Source: a bacterium HR41 (lineage in GTDB: Bacteria > Actinomycetota > Thermoleophilia > Solirubrobacterales > Thermoleophilaceae). From it: a stretch of 14,283 bases of DNA. The first letter of the stretch is position 1. Every line of letters starts with the position of its first letter. Position numbers and translations under genes: made by a program. The notes beneath the pieces were generated by a model. That model saw only the letters and a list, made by a program, of their open reading frames with translations, did no database searches and was not told where the DNA came from. This document shows, in pieces, positions 13,511-14,283 of this stretch. The stretch lies in assembly GCA_002898855.1 (NCBI GenBank), contig BEIR01000010.1:1-14283 (forward strand). The letters run 5' to 3'.

Positions 13511-14283
13511 GCAAACCCGACGCCTACGAGCTGCTCGGCGTCCCGCGCGACGCCGACGAGCGCGAGATCAAGCGCGCCTTCAGGCGCCGCGCGCGCGAGC
13601 TTCACCCCGACGTCAACAAGGACGACCCGCAAGCGGAAGAGAAGTTCAAGCAGCTGGCCGAGGCGTACGAGGTTCTCTCCGACCCCGAGCGCCGCGCGAT
13701 CTACGATCGCTACGGCTGGGCGGGGCTCGAGCAGCGGGGGTTCCAGGCGACGGCGCGCTCGTTCAGCTCCTTCAGCGACATCTTCGAAGCGTTCTTCGGC
13801 AGCGACCCGTTCAGCGCCTTCTTCGGCGGGCAGGGCACCGCCGGTCGCACGCCCGGAGACGACATCGAGCTCGAAGTCGAGGTCGACCTCGCGCTCGCCG
13901 CGCGCGGCGGCAGCGTCGATGTCGAGTACGACGCCGTCGACGTCTGCGAGCAGTGCGGCGGTTCGGGGGCTGAAGCGGGCAGCGGCATGATCGCTTGTGG
14001 GCGTTGCGGCGGGGCCGGGCAGCTGCGGCAAGTCGTCAGCACACCGTTCGGCCGGGTCGTCCGCAGCGAGACGTGTTCTGCCTGTGGTGGCGCCGGGCTC
14101 GTGCCGGCCCGCCGCTGTCAGCGTTGTGGCGGCAGCGGGCTTGTCGAGACGCGCCGCAAGCTGGAGGTGGGTGTGCCGGCCGGCATCGCCGACGGCCAGC
14201 GGATCCGCTTGAGCGGGCGCGGGCACGCGGGTCCTGGCGGGGCGCCACCCGGCGATCTGTATCTGCTCGTGCGCGTGCGCGAG
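13507..14283 (+). CDS. dnaJ: Chaperone DnaJ (partial, runs off the window end)
   Basis: DnaJ delivers unfolded clients to DnaK and stimulates its ATPase. The visible 259 residues contain a J domain (about 5-70) with the HPD motif at 33-35, a short Gly/Phe region (about 84-118, [20 protein letters not shown]), and a complete zinc-binding region (147-211) with four intact CxxCxGxG repeats ([32 protein letters not shown]). The first part of the C-terminal substrate-binding domain ([22 protein letters not shown]) follows before the sequence stops. It is thus a type A DnaJ, like the hrcA-linked DnaJ2 of other actinobacteria. The GTG at 13507 overlaps the hrcA TGA (GTGA), so translation is coupled and dnaJ expression probably follows hrcA control. 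Confidence 0.95.
   Translation, partial: MSKPDAYELLGVPRDADEREIKRAFRRRARELHPDVNKDDPQAEEKFKQLAEAYEVLSDPERRAIYDRYGWAGLEQRGFQATARSFSSFSDIFEAFFGSDPFSAFFGGQGTAGRTPGDDIELEVEVDLALAARGGSVDVEYDAVDVCEQCGGSGAEAGSGMIACGRCGGAGQLRQVVSTPFGRVVRSETCSACGGAGLVPARRCQRCGGSGLVETRRKLEVGVPAGIADGQRIRLSGRGHAGPGGAPPGDLYLLVRVRE

Noticed and set aside
1..14283. Mobile element, defence island or biosynthetic cluster
   Set aside because: No transposase, integrase, toxin-antitoxin, nuclease cassette, tRNA junction or composition shift was seen; all large genes are housekeeping families.

Overview
This is a high-GC (roughly 70% by eye) bacterial chromosome segment dominated by housekeeping genes. The codon bias, the many GTG/TTG starts and the blocks comEA-comEC-holA-rpsT and hrcA-dnaJ point to the Actinomycetota. 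A deep lineage such as Thermoleophilia/Solirubrobacterales fits best, but that placement is inference. All genes run on the + strand except rpsT. No mobile element, CRISPR array, tRNA or rRNA was recognised, and no gene-free stretch exceeds about 200 bases.

Layout: (1) 1-1589, a possible tail of an upstream gene, then a PLP-dependent Orn/Lys/Arg decarboxylase. (2) 1590-5993, a 15-bp tandem repeat, then comEA (DNA receptor), comEC (DNA channel) and holA (DNA polymerase III delta), closely packed. (3) 5994-6643, convergent holA/rpsT, then a divergent rpsT/murJ control region. (4) 6644-10203, murJ (lipid II flippase) and lepA (EF4). (5) 10281-12307, a primary-type sigma-70 factor and two abutting MaoC-fold genes resembling the mycobacterial HadA/HadB 3-hydroxyacyl dehydratase pair. 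(6) 12392-14283, hrcA (heat-shock repressor) overlapping dnaJ, which is cut by the window end.

The most interesting signals concern expression. Several genes lack a Shine-Dalgarno (SD) sequence but have a TANNNT box ending 6-8 nt before the start codon, often followed by CGC(C/G). This is the layout of leaderless or near-leaderless transcripts (decarboxylase, comEA, holA, sigma factor, perhaps hrcA). holA has no ATG/GTG/TTG start for its first 93 residues; an ATC codon fits both the promoter and the protein N-terminus. hrcA has an 8-nt anti-SD match exactly where HrcA homologues begin, yet no usual start codon follows it. Two copies of a hairpin element lie 4.4 kb apart, one on the comEA promoter. 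Protein oddities are a ComEC metallo-beta-lactamase motif lacking one ligand position, diverged HrcA and sigma region 4.2 recognition helices, and a sigma/HadAB-like insertion where hemW often sits.

I found no convincing novel multi-gene system; the genes themselves are ordinary and well-described families.
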